NCBI GenBank assembly: GCA_021816565.1
Contig: JAKAXN010000342.1
Location: forward strand, 1 to 5,173
DNA: 5,173 nucleotides
DNA from: Actinomycetes bacterium
GTDB lineage: Bacteria > Actinomycetota > Acidimicrobiia > Acidimicrobiales > Palsa-688
Direction: 5' to 3'
Shown here: positions 1 to 5,151 of the stretch, one piece after another
Numbering within the stretch: the first letter of the stretch is position 1
Layout: every line of letters starts with the position of its first letter
Notes under the pieces: generated by a model
Databases searched by the model: none
Seen by the model: only the letters and a program-made list of their open reading frames with translations
What the model was told of the DNA's origin: nothing
Translations under genes and position numbers: made by a program

Positions 1-624
1 CTGCAGGTGGGACCGACGCAGCTGGCCACCCTGACCAAGCAGCTGGCGCCGTCGGTGTTCTTCGTCCACACCCTCGACGCCAACGGGCAGCCGTCGGTGG
101 GCTCCGCCTTCGTCATCTCCTCCAGCCCGTCGCAGTCGCTGCTGATCACCTCCTACACCACGGTGGCGGCCGCCACCCGCTCCCCCGGGCCCCCGGTGTA
201 CGTGCGGCAGGGCAGCACCGACACCCCCGTCACCGTGCGCACCTGGGACCCCCAGTACGACCTGGCGCTGCTGGTCATGCCCAGGGGCGGCCTCACCGCC
301 CTGACCGCGGCGCCCACCAACCCGGCGCCGCAGCCGGGCGACCGGCTGTTCGCGGTGTCGGGCCTGGGCACGGCCGGCGCCTCGCTCACGCAGGGTTTCG
401 TGGTCGACGCCTCGGCCAACGGCCTGGTGGTGGACACCGCCATCGGCACCGCCTTCCAGGGCGGCCCGGTGGTCAACCAGAAGGGCCAGGTGGTGGCCGT
501 GGGCTCGCGCACCTACGCCCCGCTCGGCTTCACCAGCTCCGGGGCCTACTACGTCCCCTACGTCGAGGCCGCCTGCAGCAAGGTGCTGTCCTGCCCGGGC
601 GGCACCCTCGCCGGCGGCCACTGA
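1..624 (+). CDS. Trypsin/HtrA-fold protein with degenerate active site (pseudoprotease), 5'-truncated by window edge
   Basis: The reading frame is open from base 1, so the gene probably begins outside the window; GTG at 7 is only the first internal start (205 residues from there). The order of conserved blocks matches chymotrypsin-fold S1C/HtrA-type proteases. There is a G-S-A-F-V-I strand (residues 32-37), a block LLITSYTTV (45-53) where the family has an LVTNxHVV-type motif, then DLALL (85-89) carrying the catalytic Asp position. The block AFQGGPVVN (149-157) stands where GNSGGPLVN is expected. The Asp is kept (D85), but the His position is Thr51 and the Ser position is Gln151. The fold therefore looks preserved while proteolysis should be lost. 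C190 and C196 could form a disulfide if the domain is outside the membrane; any N-terminal signal or membrane anchor lies off the window. A binding or scaffold role is inference. I am confident of the fold and of the residue losses, less so of the role. Confidence 0.75.
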   Translation: MQVGPTQLATLTKQLAPSVFFVHTLDANGQPSVGSAFVISSSPSQSLLITSYTTVAAATRSPGPPVYVRQGSTDTPVTVRTWDPQYDLALLVMPRGGLTALTAAPTNPAPQPGDRLFAVSGLGTAGASLTQGFVVDASANGLVVDTAIGTAFQGGPVVNQKGQVVAVGSRTYAPLGFTSSGAYYVPYVEAACSKVLSCPGGTLAGGH

Positions 625-683
625 AGCCAACCACCCCGGCTCCTCCGTAGAAAGCTGCGGTACCCTGAGCCGAGGGAGGGCCC

Positions 684-1061
684 ATGGGAGTGGCAGAGAT
701 CATCGGCTTCGCAGCTTGCTGGGTGTTGGTGGCGACGCTCATGCTCTGGGGCGTCTTCACCGAGCACAAGCGCGGTGGGGGCAGCCGGGTGCCCCCCAAC
801 ACCGACTGGCAGCCGACCCGCTACAACCGGGTGGCCCACACCGACTGGATCGTGGTGGAGAGCACCCCCGGCGGGACCCCCGACGTGGCCGAGACGGCCC
901 GGCTGGTCGCCACCGCCCTGCTGGCCTCCAGGGGCATCGACCTCGAATCCCTGCCGCCGAGCGACGTGCGCACCGAGGTCACCAGCACCGGCGACGGGGT
1001 CAGCACCACCCGGGTGCTGGTCCGGGCCGGGGCCATGCACGCCAGCCGCCGCCGGCACTGA
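684..1061 (+). CDS. Small single-pass membrane protein of unknown function
   Basis: I do not recognise the family of this 125-residue protein. Its ATG is preceded by a purine-rich GAGGGAGGG (672-680), a good Shine-Dalgarno sequence that fixes the start. Residues 4-25 form one hydrophobic helix, ending in a short basic segment (HKR, 28-30). This suggests an N-terminal anchor with the rest of the chain either cytoplasmic or exported; the basic residues after the helix favour the cytoplasm by the positive-inside rule. The soluble part has two TDW tripeptides (40-42 and 53-55), a probable strand-helix-strand stretch (55-115) and a basic C-terminus (SRRRH). The gene lies 59 bp after the pseudoprotease on the same strand and may be co-transcribed with it. 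A weak -10-like TACCCT at 661-666 has no matching -35. Codon usage and GC content resemble the neighbours. Confidence 0.7.
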   Translation: MGVAEIIGFAACWVLVATLMLWGVFTEHKRGGGSRVPPNTDWQPTRYNRVAHTDWIVVESTPGGTPDVAETARLVATALLASRGIDLESLPPSDVRTEVTSTGDGVSTTRVLVRAGAMHASRRRH

Positions 1062-1083
1062 CCAGCACCCGACGGCACTGACC
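1053..1083. repeat. 11-bp direct repeat spanning a stop codon
   Basis: CGGCACTGACC occurs at 1053-1063 and again at 1073-1083, exactly 20 bp apart. The first copy contains the TGA stop (1059-1061) of the small membrane protein gene; the second lies just downstream. It looks like a small tandem duplication at the gene end. The match is exact for 11 bp only and no function is evident. Confidence 0.5.
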
Positions 1084-1088
1084 GGCCG

Positions 1089-1111
1089 GGCCGCCGGGGG
1101 AACCCGGGGCC
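1089..1111. terminator. GC-rich hairpin between convergent genes, possible bidirectional terminator
   Basis: Read on the minus strand, GGCC-CCGGG, a TTCC loop, CCCGG, one bulged C and then GGCC form a 9-bp stem. It starts two bases after the PBP stop codon. The stem is self-complementary, so it also forms in RNA from the + strand, with a GGAA loop, 27 bp after the stop of the small membrane protein gene. Its place between convergent stops fits a shared terminator. No U-tract follows on either strand, which is common in high-GC actinobacteria but leaves the call unproven. Confidence 0.4.
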
Positions 1112-1112
1112 G

Positions 1113-3467
1113 CTAGAAGCCGAAGAACCCGCCCGACGGCGGGCCGGTCCCGCCGGAGCCGGGAACGGTGGTGCCGGCGGAGCCCGGCAGCGTGGTCGTG
1201 GTGGTGCTCGACGGCGGCGACGTCGTGGTGGTCGTCGGGGCCACCACCACCGGGGGCGGGGCCGACGGGGTGGGCGGTGGGCTCGAGTAGGGACCGCCCG
1301 AGGGGGTGGGCTGCACCGGGTCGGGGCTGCCCGGGCCGATGGCGGTGGTGGTCGGGGCGGACGGCCCCTGCAGGGCGGCCGCGGCCTGAGGGGCCACCAG
1401 CGGCGGCGGGGCGCTGAACTGGGTGACCGGCACCTTGGCCAGGGCGGCCTGCATGAACTCCTTCCACGTGGTCGCCGGCCACGTCGCCCCGTACACCTGG
1501 CCCACCGTGTAGCAGCCACCGCTCACCAGGCAGCCCCGCACCGCCCCCAGGGAGGTGGAGTCGCTGTTCTCGTTGCCCATCCACACTGCGGTGGACAGCG
1601 TCGGGGTGAAGCCGACGAACCAGGCGTCGCTGGTGTTGTTGGTGGTGCCGGTCTTGCCGGCGGCCGGCCGGCCCAGCGCGGCCGAGGTGCCGGTGCCGCT
1701 GGTGATGACCCCCTGGAGGGTGTTGGTGACGTTGTCGGCCACCGCCGCCGGCAGGACGGTGGTGGTCTTCGGCAGCGGGCGGATGTTGTCGACGAGGACC
1801 TTGCCCTGGGCGTTGACCACCTCCAGGATGGGGGTGGGGGCGGCCCGCTGGCCGTGGTCGGCGAACACCCCGTAGGCCGACGCCATGTCGAGCGGCGACA
1901 CCCCGAGCTCACCCAGGGTGTAAGTGGCGCAGTAGTAGAAGGGAGGGGTGGAGTAGAACGCCGTCTCCACCCCCAGCTTGGCGGCCAGCGAGGCGATCCT
2001 GGGGCAGCCGACCTGGTCGGCCACCTGGGCGTAGACGGTGTTGGTGGACTGGGCCGTGGCCTCGGCCAGGGTCTCCTGCGGGGGCCCGCCGGCCTCCCCC
2101 GGGTCGTTGTGGACCTGGCAGGCCTTGGCCGGCTGGCCGGGGAGCACCTTGCAGCCGGGGATCTGGTAGATGAACGGGGCCTGGTACACGGTCGAGGGCT
2201 GGATGCCCTTCTCGAACGCCGCGGCCAGCGTGAAGGCCTTGAACGACGAGCCCGGCTGGCGGCCGGCCCCGCCCCCGCCGATCATCCCGCCCGACCAGCA
2301 CGGCGCCGGCGAGTACACCCTGGCCTTCGGGATGGGCGGCAGGCAGCCGCCCAGGGCCAGGTTGACCTGCTGGCCCGGGCCGCTGCCCCCGTAGCCGCGG
2401 CCGCCGACCAGGGCCTCGACGAAGCCGGTCTGGGGCTGCACCGAGGCCAGGGCCATGTCGGTCGGGTAGGACGACCCCCGCAGGGTGGCGTCTACGGCGG
2501 CGTAGGCGGCGTTCTGGATGGCCGGGTCCAGGGTGGTCTGCACCCGCAGGCCCGACTGCAGGACCGACGGCGGGAAGTGCTGCTCCAGCCACAGGGTCAC
2601 GTAGTTGACGAAGTCGGGGTACCTGGTCGGGGTGGGCTTCAGCGGGTACACCAGGGTGGCGCCGGGCGGGGCCGTCGGCCCGGCCGCGGCCAGCCTGGCC
2701 GCCAGGTCGGCCCGGTACTGGTCGGCGGTCAGGTAGTGCTGCTGGAACATCTTCTTCAGCACCAGCTCCCGGGCGACCTCGGCCACCGCCAGATGCTCCT
2801 CCGGGGCCCGGGCGCTGGGCGCCGGGATCAGCCCGGCCAGGGTGGCGGCCTGCGAGGCGTTGAGGGCGCTGATCGGCACGTGGAAGTAGGTCTCGGCGGC
2901 GGAGGCGGCCCCGTAGTTGCCGTCGCCCAGGTAGATGATGCTCAGGTAGTGGTAGAGGATCTCCTCCTTGTTGGCCTCCCGGGACAGCTGGTTGGCCAGG
3001 ATGGCCTCGCGGATCTTGCGCAGGATGGTCCGGCTGCCGTTGGTGTAGGCCAGCTTCACGTACTGCTGGGTGATGGTGGAGCCGCCCTGCACCGTGGCCT
3101 GGTTGCGGATGTCGGCGTAGGCGGCCCGCAGGATCCCTTTTATGTCGATCCCGCCCTCGTGGTAGAAGTTGGCGTCCTCGTCGGCGATGACCGCCTCCTT
3201 CAGCACCTGCGGCACCTGGGCGTCGGTGAAGGGGATGTTGCGGTCGAACTGCTGCAGGGTGGCGATCTGGTGCCCGTAACGGTCGTAGATGACCGTGGGC
3301 ACGATGGTCGGGTTGGCCTTGGGCAGCGGGATGGTCGCCGGCAGGGGCAGCAGGATCAGCCCGGCCAGGATCGTGGCCCCGAACACCACCGGAGCCCCCA
3401 CCAGGGTCACCGACGCCAGGACCACCGAGCCGAACAGCCTCTTGAGGATCCGCCGCAGGAGGGTCAT
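1113..3467 (-). CDS. Class A penicillin-binding protein (bifunctional transglycosylase/transpeptidase)
   Basis: This enzyme polymerises lipid II into glycan strands and crosslinks the stem peptides outside the membrane. From ATG 3467 it has 784 residues. It has a short basic cytoplasmic end (LLRRILKRL), a membrane helix at about 13-43, and a GT51 domain. The GT51 motifs are EDANFYHEGG (97-106, catalytic Glu97), GGSTITQQ (128-135), RKIREAIL (150-157) and YLSIIYLG (174-181). The transpeptidase domain has S-S-F-K (407-410, nucleophile Ser407), STN (474-476) and KTGT (605-608), so all three penicillin-binding motifs are intact. Residues from about 687 to the end are a Pro/Thr/Ser/Gly tail. A GTG at 3518 would add 17 residues; I prefer the ATG because the basic-then-hydrophobic start follows it directly, though neither start has a convincing ribosome binding site. 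Odd points are the shifted His in the first GT51 motif and eight extracytoplasmic cysteines. No PASTA domain is present. It is a ponA/pbp1-type protein, but the exact orthologue is not resolved. Confidence 0.95.
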   Translation of the reverse strand: MTLLRRILKRLFGSVVLASVTLVGAPVVFGATILAGLILLPLPATIPLPKANPTIVPTVIYDRYGHQIATLQQFDRNIPFTDAQVPQVLKEAVIADEDANFYHEGGIDIKGILRAAYADIRNQATVQGGSTITQQYVKLAYTNGSRTILRKIREAILANQLSREANKEEILYHYLSIIYLGDGNYGAASAAETYFHVPISALNASQAATLAGLIPAPSARAPEEHLAVAEVARELVLKKMFQQHYLTADQYRADLAARLAAAGPTAPPGATLVYPLKPTPTRYPDFVNYVTLWLEQHFPPSVLQSGLRVQTTLDPAIQNAAYAAVDATLRGSSYPTDMALASVQPQTGFVEALVGGRGYGGSGPGQQVNLALGGCLPPIPKARVYSPAPCWSGGMIGGGGAGRQPGSSFKAFTLAAAFEKGIQPSTVYQAPFIYQIPGCKVLPGQPAKACQVHNDPGEAGGPPQETLAEATAQSTNTVYAQVADQVGCPRIASLAAKLGVETAFYSTPPFYYCATYTLGELGVSPLDMASAYGVFADHGQRAAPTPILEVVNAQGKVLVDNIRPLPKTTTVLPAAVADNVTNTLQGVITSGTGTSAALGRPAAGKTGTTNNTSDAWFVGFTPTLSTAVWMGNENSDSTSLGAVRGCLVSGGCYTVGQVYGATWPATTWKEFMQAALAKVPVTQFSAPPPLVAPQAAAALQGPSAPTTTAIGPGSPDPVQPTPSGGPYSSPPPTPSAPPPVVVAPTTTTTSPPSSTTTTTLPGSAGTTVPGSGGTGPPSGGFFGF

Positions 3468-3538
3468 GGTCGCTAGAGCTTCGCGCAGGCCCGGGCGGCG
3501 GGAGGGGCAGGGCGGCACCGGCGGCGGAGCCCGTTTTC

Positions 3539-3560
3539 GCCGAGGTCAGTCAACCTCGAC
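3539..3560 (-). terminator. Hairpin overlapping the Rieske gene stop codon
   Basis: On the minus strand GTCGAGGT (3560-3553) pairs with ACCTCGGC (3546-3539) around a TGACTG loop, giving 8 bp including one U-G pair. The stop codon TGA (3548-3546) lies across the loop and the start of the second arm. The bases that follow are GAAAACGGG rather than a U-tract, so intrinsic termination is doubtful. It could attenuate read-through towards the PBP gene or protect the 3' end of the mRNA. The U-G pair becomes a C-A mismatch on the other strand, so the structure favours minus-strand RNA. Confidence 0.25.
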
Positions 3561-3857
3561 CAGCACCTCGTCGCCCTCGGCCCGCACCGGGTAGGTGCGC
3601 AGCCCGCTGCGGTGCCCGAAGGCCGTGAGGTGGTCGCCGGTGCGCAGGTCGTAGCGCCACCCGTGCCACGGGCAGGTCATCACCTCGCCCGACACCGACC
3701 CGTCGTCGATGGGGTTGCCCACGTGGGAGCAGCGGTTGTCGACCGCCCTCAGGCCGCCGGTGGTGCGGAACACGGCGATGCGATGGTGACCAACGGCGAC
3801 CGGCCAGCCCCGGCCGGCCGGGATGTCCTCGGCGCGACAGACAGCTACCCAGGGCAC
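3546..3857 (-). CDS. Rieske [2Fe-2S] ferredoxin-like protein
   Basis: This 103-residue soluble protein is a complete single Rieske domain, about the length of NirD-like and dioxygenase-type Rieske ferredoxins. Cluster ligands are all visible: C43 and H45 in CSHVGNPIDDG, and C62 and H65 in CPWHGW. No cysteine pair for a loop disulfide is seen beside the cluster, as expected for the ferredoxin rather than the cytochrome bc1 type. It would carry single electrons to an oxygenase or reductase, or act as a redox sensor; no partner enzyme is in the window. The GTG start is chosen because the protein then begins PWVAVCRAEDIPAG, matching the usual first strand of such domains; the ribosome binding site is weak. 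It begins 15 bp after the stop of the hydrolase gene, which strongly suggests one transcript. A role in aromatic or steroid ring breakdown is possible but only inferred from that pairing. Confidence 0.92.
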   Translation of the reverse strand: MPWVAVCRAEDIPAGRGWPVAVGHHRIAVFRTTGGLRAVDNRCSHVGNPIDDGSVSGEVMTCPWHGWRYDLRTGDHLTAFGHRSGLRTYPVRAEGDEVLVEVD

Positions 3858-3872
3858 ACCGTCGCCGCCGTC

Positions 3873-4736
3873 CTATTCGTTGGCCGCCGGCCGCAGCGCC
3901 GGGGGTGCGGCGGTCCCGGCCGCGGCCTGCACCGCCCCGGCCATCACCTCGCCGAAATCGTCGGGCCGGCCCAGCATCCACGAGTGGCGGCCCGGCACCA
4001 CCTGCCCGGCCACCCCCAGGGTGCGGCACAGCGTCTCGAAGCTGGCGGCCGGGATGATCAGGTCGCCCTTCGACGACAGCGCCGTCACCGGGATCCCGTC
4101 GCCCCGGAGGCGCTCCAGCTCGGCCCGCAGATCGGCCCGCCGGGCCAGGCCGGCCGCCTGCCACAGACCGACCGGGTTGCGCACCACGTTGGGCACGGCG
4201 TCCTCCCCGATGGCCTTCAGGGTCGCTCCGAGCCCGTCGCTGGTGGCGATGTCCACGGAGAAATCGGCCACCCATCCCCAGAGGGGCCGTTCCGCCAGGT
4301 AGCGCACCTCGCCGGCCACCTCCTTCCAGACAGCGGCGCCCACCGCGTTGATCAACACCAGGTGGGCCACCCGCTCGGGATGGTCGTGGGCGAAGCGGGT
4401 GGCCACCGCCCCGCCCAGGCTGTGACCGGCCACCAGCGCCGGGTCGTCCATGCCCACGGCGTCACAGAAGCCGGCCACCCAGGCGGCGTAGTCGCCGAGG
4501 TCGTGCCCGGCGGGCAGGCCGGCGCTGCCACCGAAGCCGGGCAGGGCCGGGGCGTAGACCCGGCAGCCCATGCGCACCAGGCGCTTCAGAGCCCGCTTGT
4601 AGGCCCGCCGGCCCAGGGCCCAGCCGTGGATGAACAGAACCGGTTGCCCGCAGCCACCTACGCCGTAGTTGACCCGGCGGCCCCCCACCCGCGCCGAGCG
4701 CCACTCCAGGTGGTCCGGGTCCGCAGGACGGGGCAT
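3873..4736 (-). CDS. Alpha/beta hydrolase
   Basis: The protein has 287 residues, the normal size for a single-domain alpha/beta hydrolase. It has an oxyanion-hole HGW (37-39) after the strand PVLFI. The nucleophile elbow is GHSLGG (104-109, Ser106). The acid is D225 in SSKGDLIIP and the catalytic His is H251 in GRHSWML. The triad is intact, so it should be an active esterase, lactonase or C-C bond hydrolase; the lid region (about 135-200, with several Trp) sets specificity and does not identify the substrate. There is no signal peptide, so it is cytoplasmic. The start is ATG 4736: the frame is open up to 4853 but that extension would run into the whiB gene and is Arg/Pro/Ala-rich. There is no Shine-Dalgarno, but TAACCT ends 7 nt upstream, fitting a leaderless mRNA. 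It is followed at 15 bp by the Rieske gene. The similarity in style to MhpC/haloperoxidase-like enzymes is a family-level guess. Confidence 0.92.
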   Translation of the reverse strand: MPRPADPDHLEWRSARVGGRRVNYGVGGCGQPVLFIHGWALGRRAYKRALKRLVRMGCRVYAPALPGFGGSAGLPAGHDLGDYAAWVAGFCDAVGMDDPALVAGHSLGGAVATRFAHDHPERVAHLVLINAVGAAVWKEVAGEVRYLAERPLWGWVADFSVDIATSDGLGATLKAIGEDAVPNVVRNPVGLWQAAGLARRADLRAELERLRGDGIPVTALSSKGDLIIPAASFETLCRTLGVAGQVVPGRHSWMLGRPDDFGEVMAGAVQAAAGTAAPPALRPAANE

Positions 4737-4743
4737 GAACCGC

Positions 4744-4749
4744 AGGTTA
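4744..4749 (-). promoter_or_regulatory. -10 element for a probable leaderless hydrolase transcript
   Basis: TAACCT on the minus strand fits the actinobacterial TAnnnT -10 pattern. Seven bases separate it from the A of the hydrolase ATG, which places transcription initiation at or next to the start codon. The absence of any Shine-Dalgarno sequence there agrees with a leaderless message. No TTGACA-like -35 is visible 16-18 bp further upstream (the stretch is GC-rich), which is usual for many actinobacterial leaderless promoters. This would let the hydrolase-Rieske pair be expressed separately from whiB. Confidence 0.4.
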
Positions 4750-4818
4750 CATGCGGGTTGCTCCGCAGGGGCGATTCGGGGTGCTCGGGACCTTCGGCCG
4801 GGGCCGGTGCCGGAGCGG

Positions 4819-5082
4819 TCAGTGGGGGCTGAGAGCCCGGCGCTCCGCCTCATTGAGCCCGCCCCAGATGCCGTGGGGCTCCCGGATGCGCAGGGCGTAC
4901 TCCAGGCACGGCTTGCGGACCGGGCACGAGGCGCAGATGGACTTGGCCTGGGTCTCCCGGTACTCCTTGTCGTCTTTGCGTTCGAAGTGCGATGGCGGGA
5001 AGAACAACGACGTGTGGGGACCCCGGCACGCCGCCTTTACCTGCCACAACTCCTCGACGTGAAGAAGACTCACCTTTGCCAT
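4819..5082 (-). CDS. WhiB-family iron-sulfur transcriptional regulator
   Basis: This is an 87-residue protein with the complete WhiB signature. Cysteines 19, 50, 53 and 59 are the four [4Fe-4S] ligands (C...CxxCxxxxxC, seen as SICASCPVRKPC). GIWGG at 71-75 is the family's turn motif that contacts the sigma factor and DNA. WhiB-like proteins bind region 4 of the main sigma factor and respond to oxygen, nitric oxide or redox state through the cluster. The C-terminus (LNEAERRALSPH) lacks the strongly basic KKR-type tail of some members, so DNA contact may be weaker or depend on sigma; the exact WhiB subfamily is not resolved. The start is ATG 5082, preceded by AAGGGGG, although the spacing is unusually short. 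The TTG at 5130 is rejected because it coincides with a -35 element. The gene stands 82 bp upstream of the hydrolase, and the spacer has no clear terminator. Confidence 0.95.
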   Translation of the reverse strand: MAKVSLLHVEELWQVKAACRGPHTSLFFPPSHFERKDDKEYRETQAKSICASCPVRKPCLEYALRIREPHGIWGGLNEAERRALSPH

Positions 5083-5086
5083 CCCC

Positions 5087-5098
5087 CTTGACTTCAAG
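5087..5098. promoter_or_regulatory. Inverted repeat at the predicted whiB transcription start
   Basis: CTTGA-CT-TCAAG is a perfect 5-bp-arm inverted repeat between the candidate -10 and the whiB ATG. It overlaps the predicted start site and the ribosome binding region. A repressor operator or a small RNA hairpin that masks the AAGGGGG are both possible. The arms are short, so chance is a real alternative. Confidence 0.3.
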
Positions 5099-5101
5099 TG
5101 C

Positions 5102-5130
5102 AACGTAGCGCCATCACAGTCATCGGACAA
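5102..5130 (-). promoter_or_regulatory. Candidate whiB promoter (TTGTCC-17-TACGTT)
   Basis: On the minus strand TTGTCC (5130-5125; four of six consensus bases) and TACGTT (5107-5102; TAnnnT type) are separated by exactly 17 bp. Initiation would fall near 5095, giving a leader of about 13 nt before ATG 5082 that carries AAGGGGG. A competing but weaker arrangement, TTGATT (5141-5136)-17-TGTGAT (5118-5113), also exists. Both support the ATG start over the upstream TTG. Confidence 0.5.
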
Positions 5131-5132
5131 GG

Positions 5133-5151
5133 GGTAATCAACGGATTGACC
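5133..5151. promoter_or_regulatory. Imperfect inverted repeat just upstream of the whiB -35
   Basis: GGTAATC (5133-5139) is mirrored by GATT-G-ACC (5144-5151), giving 7-bp arms with one extra G and a 4-base centre. It lies directly next to the candidate -35 at 5130, where an activator or repressor would bind. The TTGACC at 5146-5151 could also be the -35 of a divergent gene beyond the window edge, which cannot be judged here. Confidence 0.3.

Noticed and set aside
1160..1270. GTG/GTC-rich repetitive stretch that looks like a DNA repeat array
   Set aside because: It is the reverse complement of Thr/Pro codons in the PBP tail, not an independent repeat or CRISPR array; there are no regular spacers.
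1854..3476. A 540-residue open frame on the + strand opposite the PBP gene
   Set aside because: It is a Gly/Val/Gln/Arg-rich shadow of the GC-rich PBP codons, shows no domain-like pattern, and the minus strand encodes a clear complete PBP.
3468..3518. GTG at 3518 as the PBP start
   Set aside because: It cannot be excluded, but neither start has a clear ribosome binding site and the typical basic cytoplasmic segment begins at ATG 3467.
4750..4818. Possible terminator between whiB and the hydrolase gene
   Set aside because: GCTC...GAGC and CCGG repeats allow only short, mismatched stems and no U-tract follows.
3612..4832. A 406-residue open frame on the + strand opposite the Rieske and hydrolase genes
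   Set aside because: It spans two well-supported minus-strand genes and their gap, and its composition (His/Gly/Pro/Arg-rich) is that of an antisense shadow.
4737..4853. A 39-residue N-terminal extension of the hydrolase
   Set aside because: It would overlap the end of whiB, has low-complexity Arg/Pro/Ala composition, and a well-placed -10 lies inside it.
5083..5130. TTG at 5130 as the whiB start (16 extra residues)
   Set aside because: The TTG forms the -35 hexamer of the best promoter, and the extension lacks any WhiB similarity; ATG 5082 gives a standard WhiB N-terminus.
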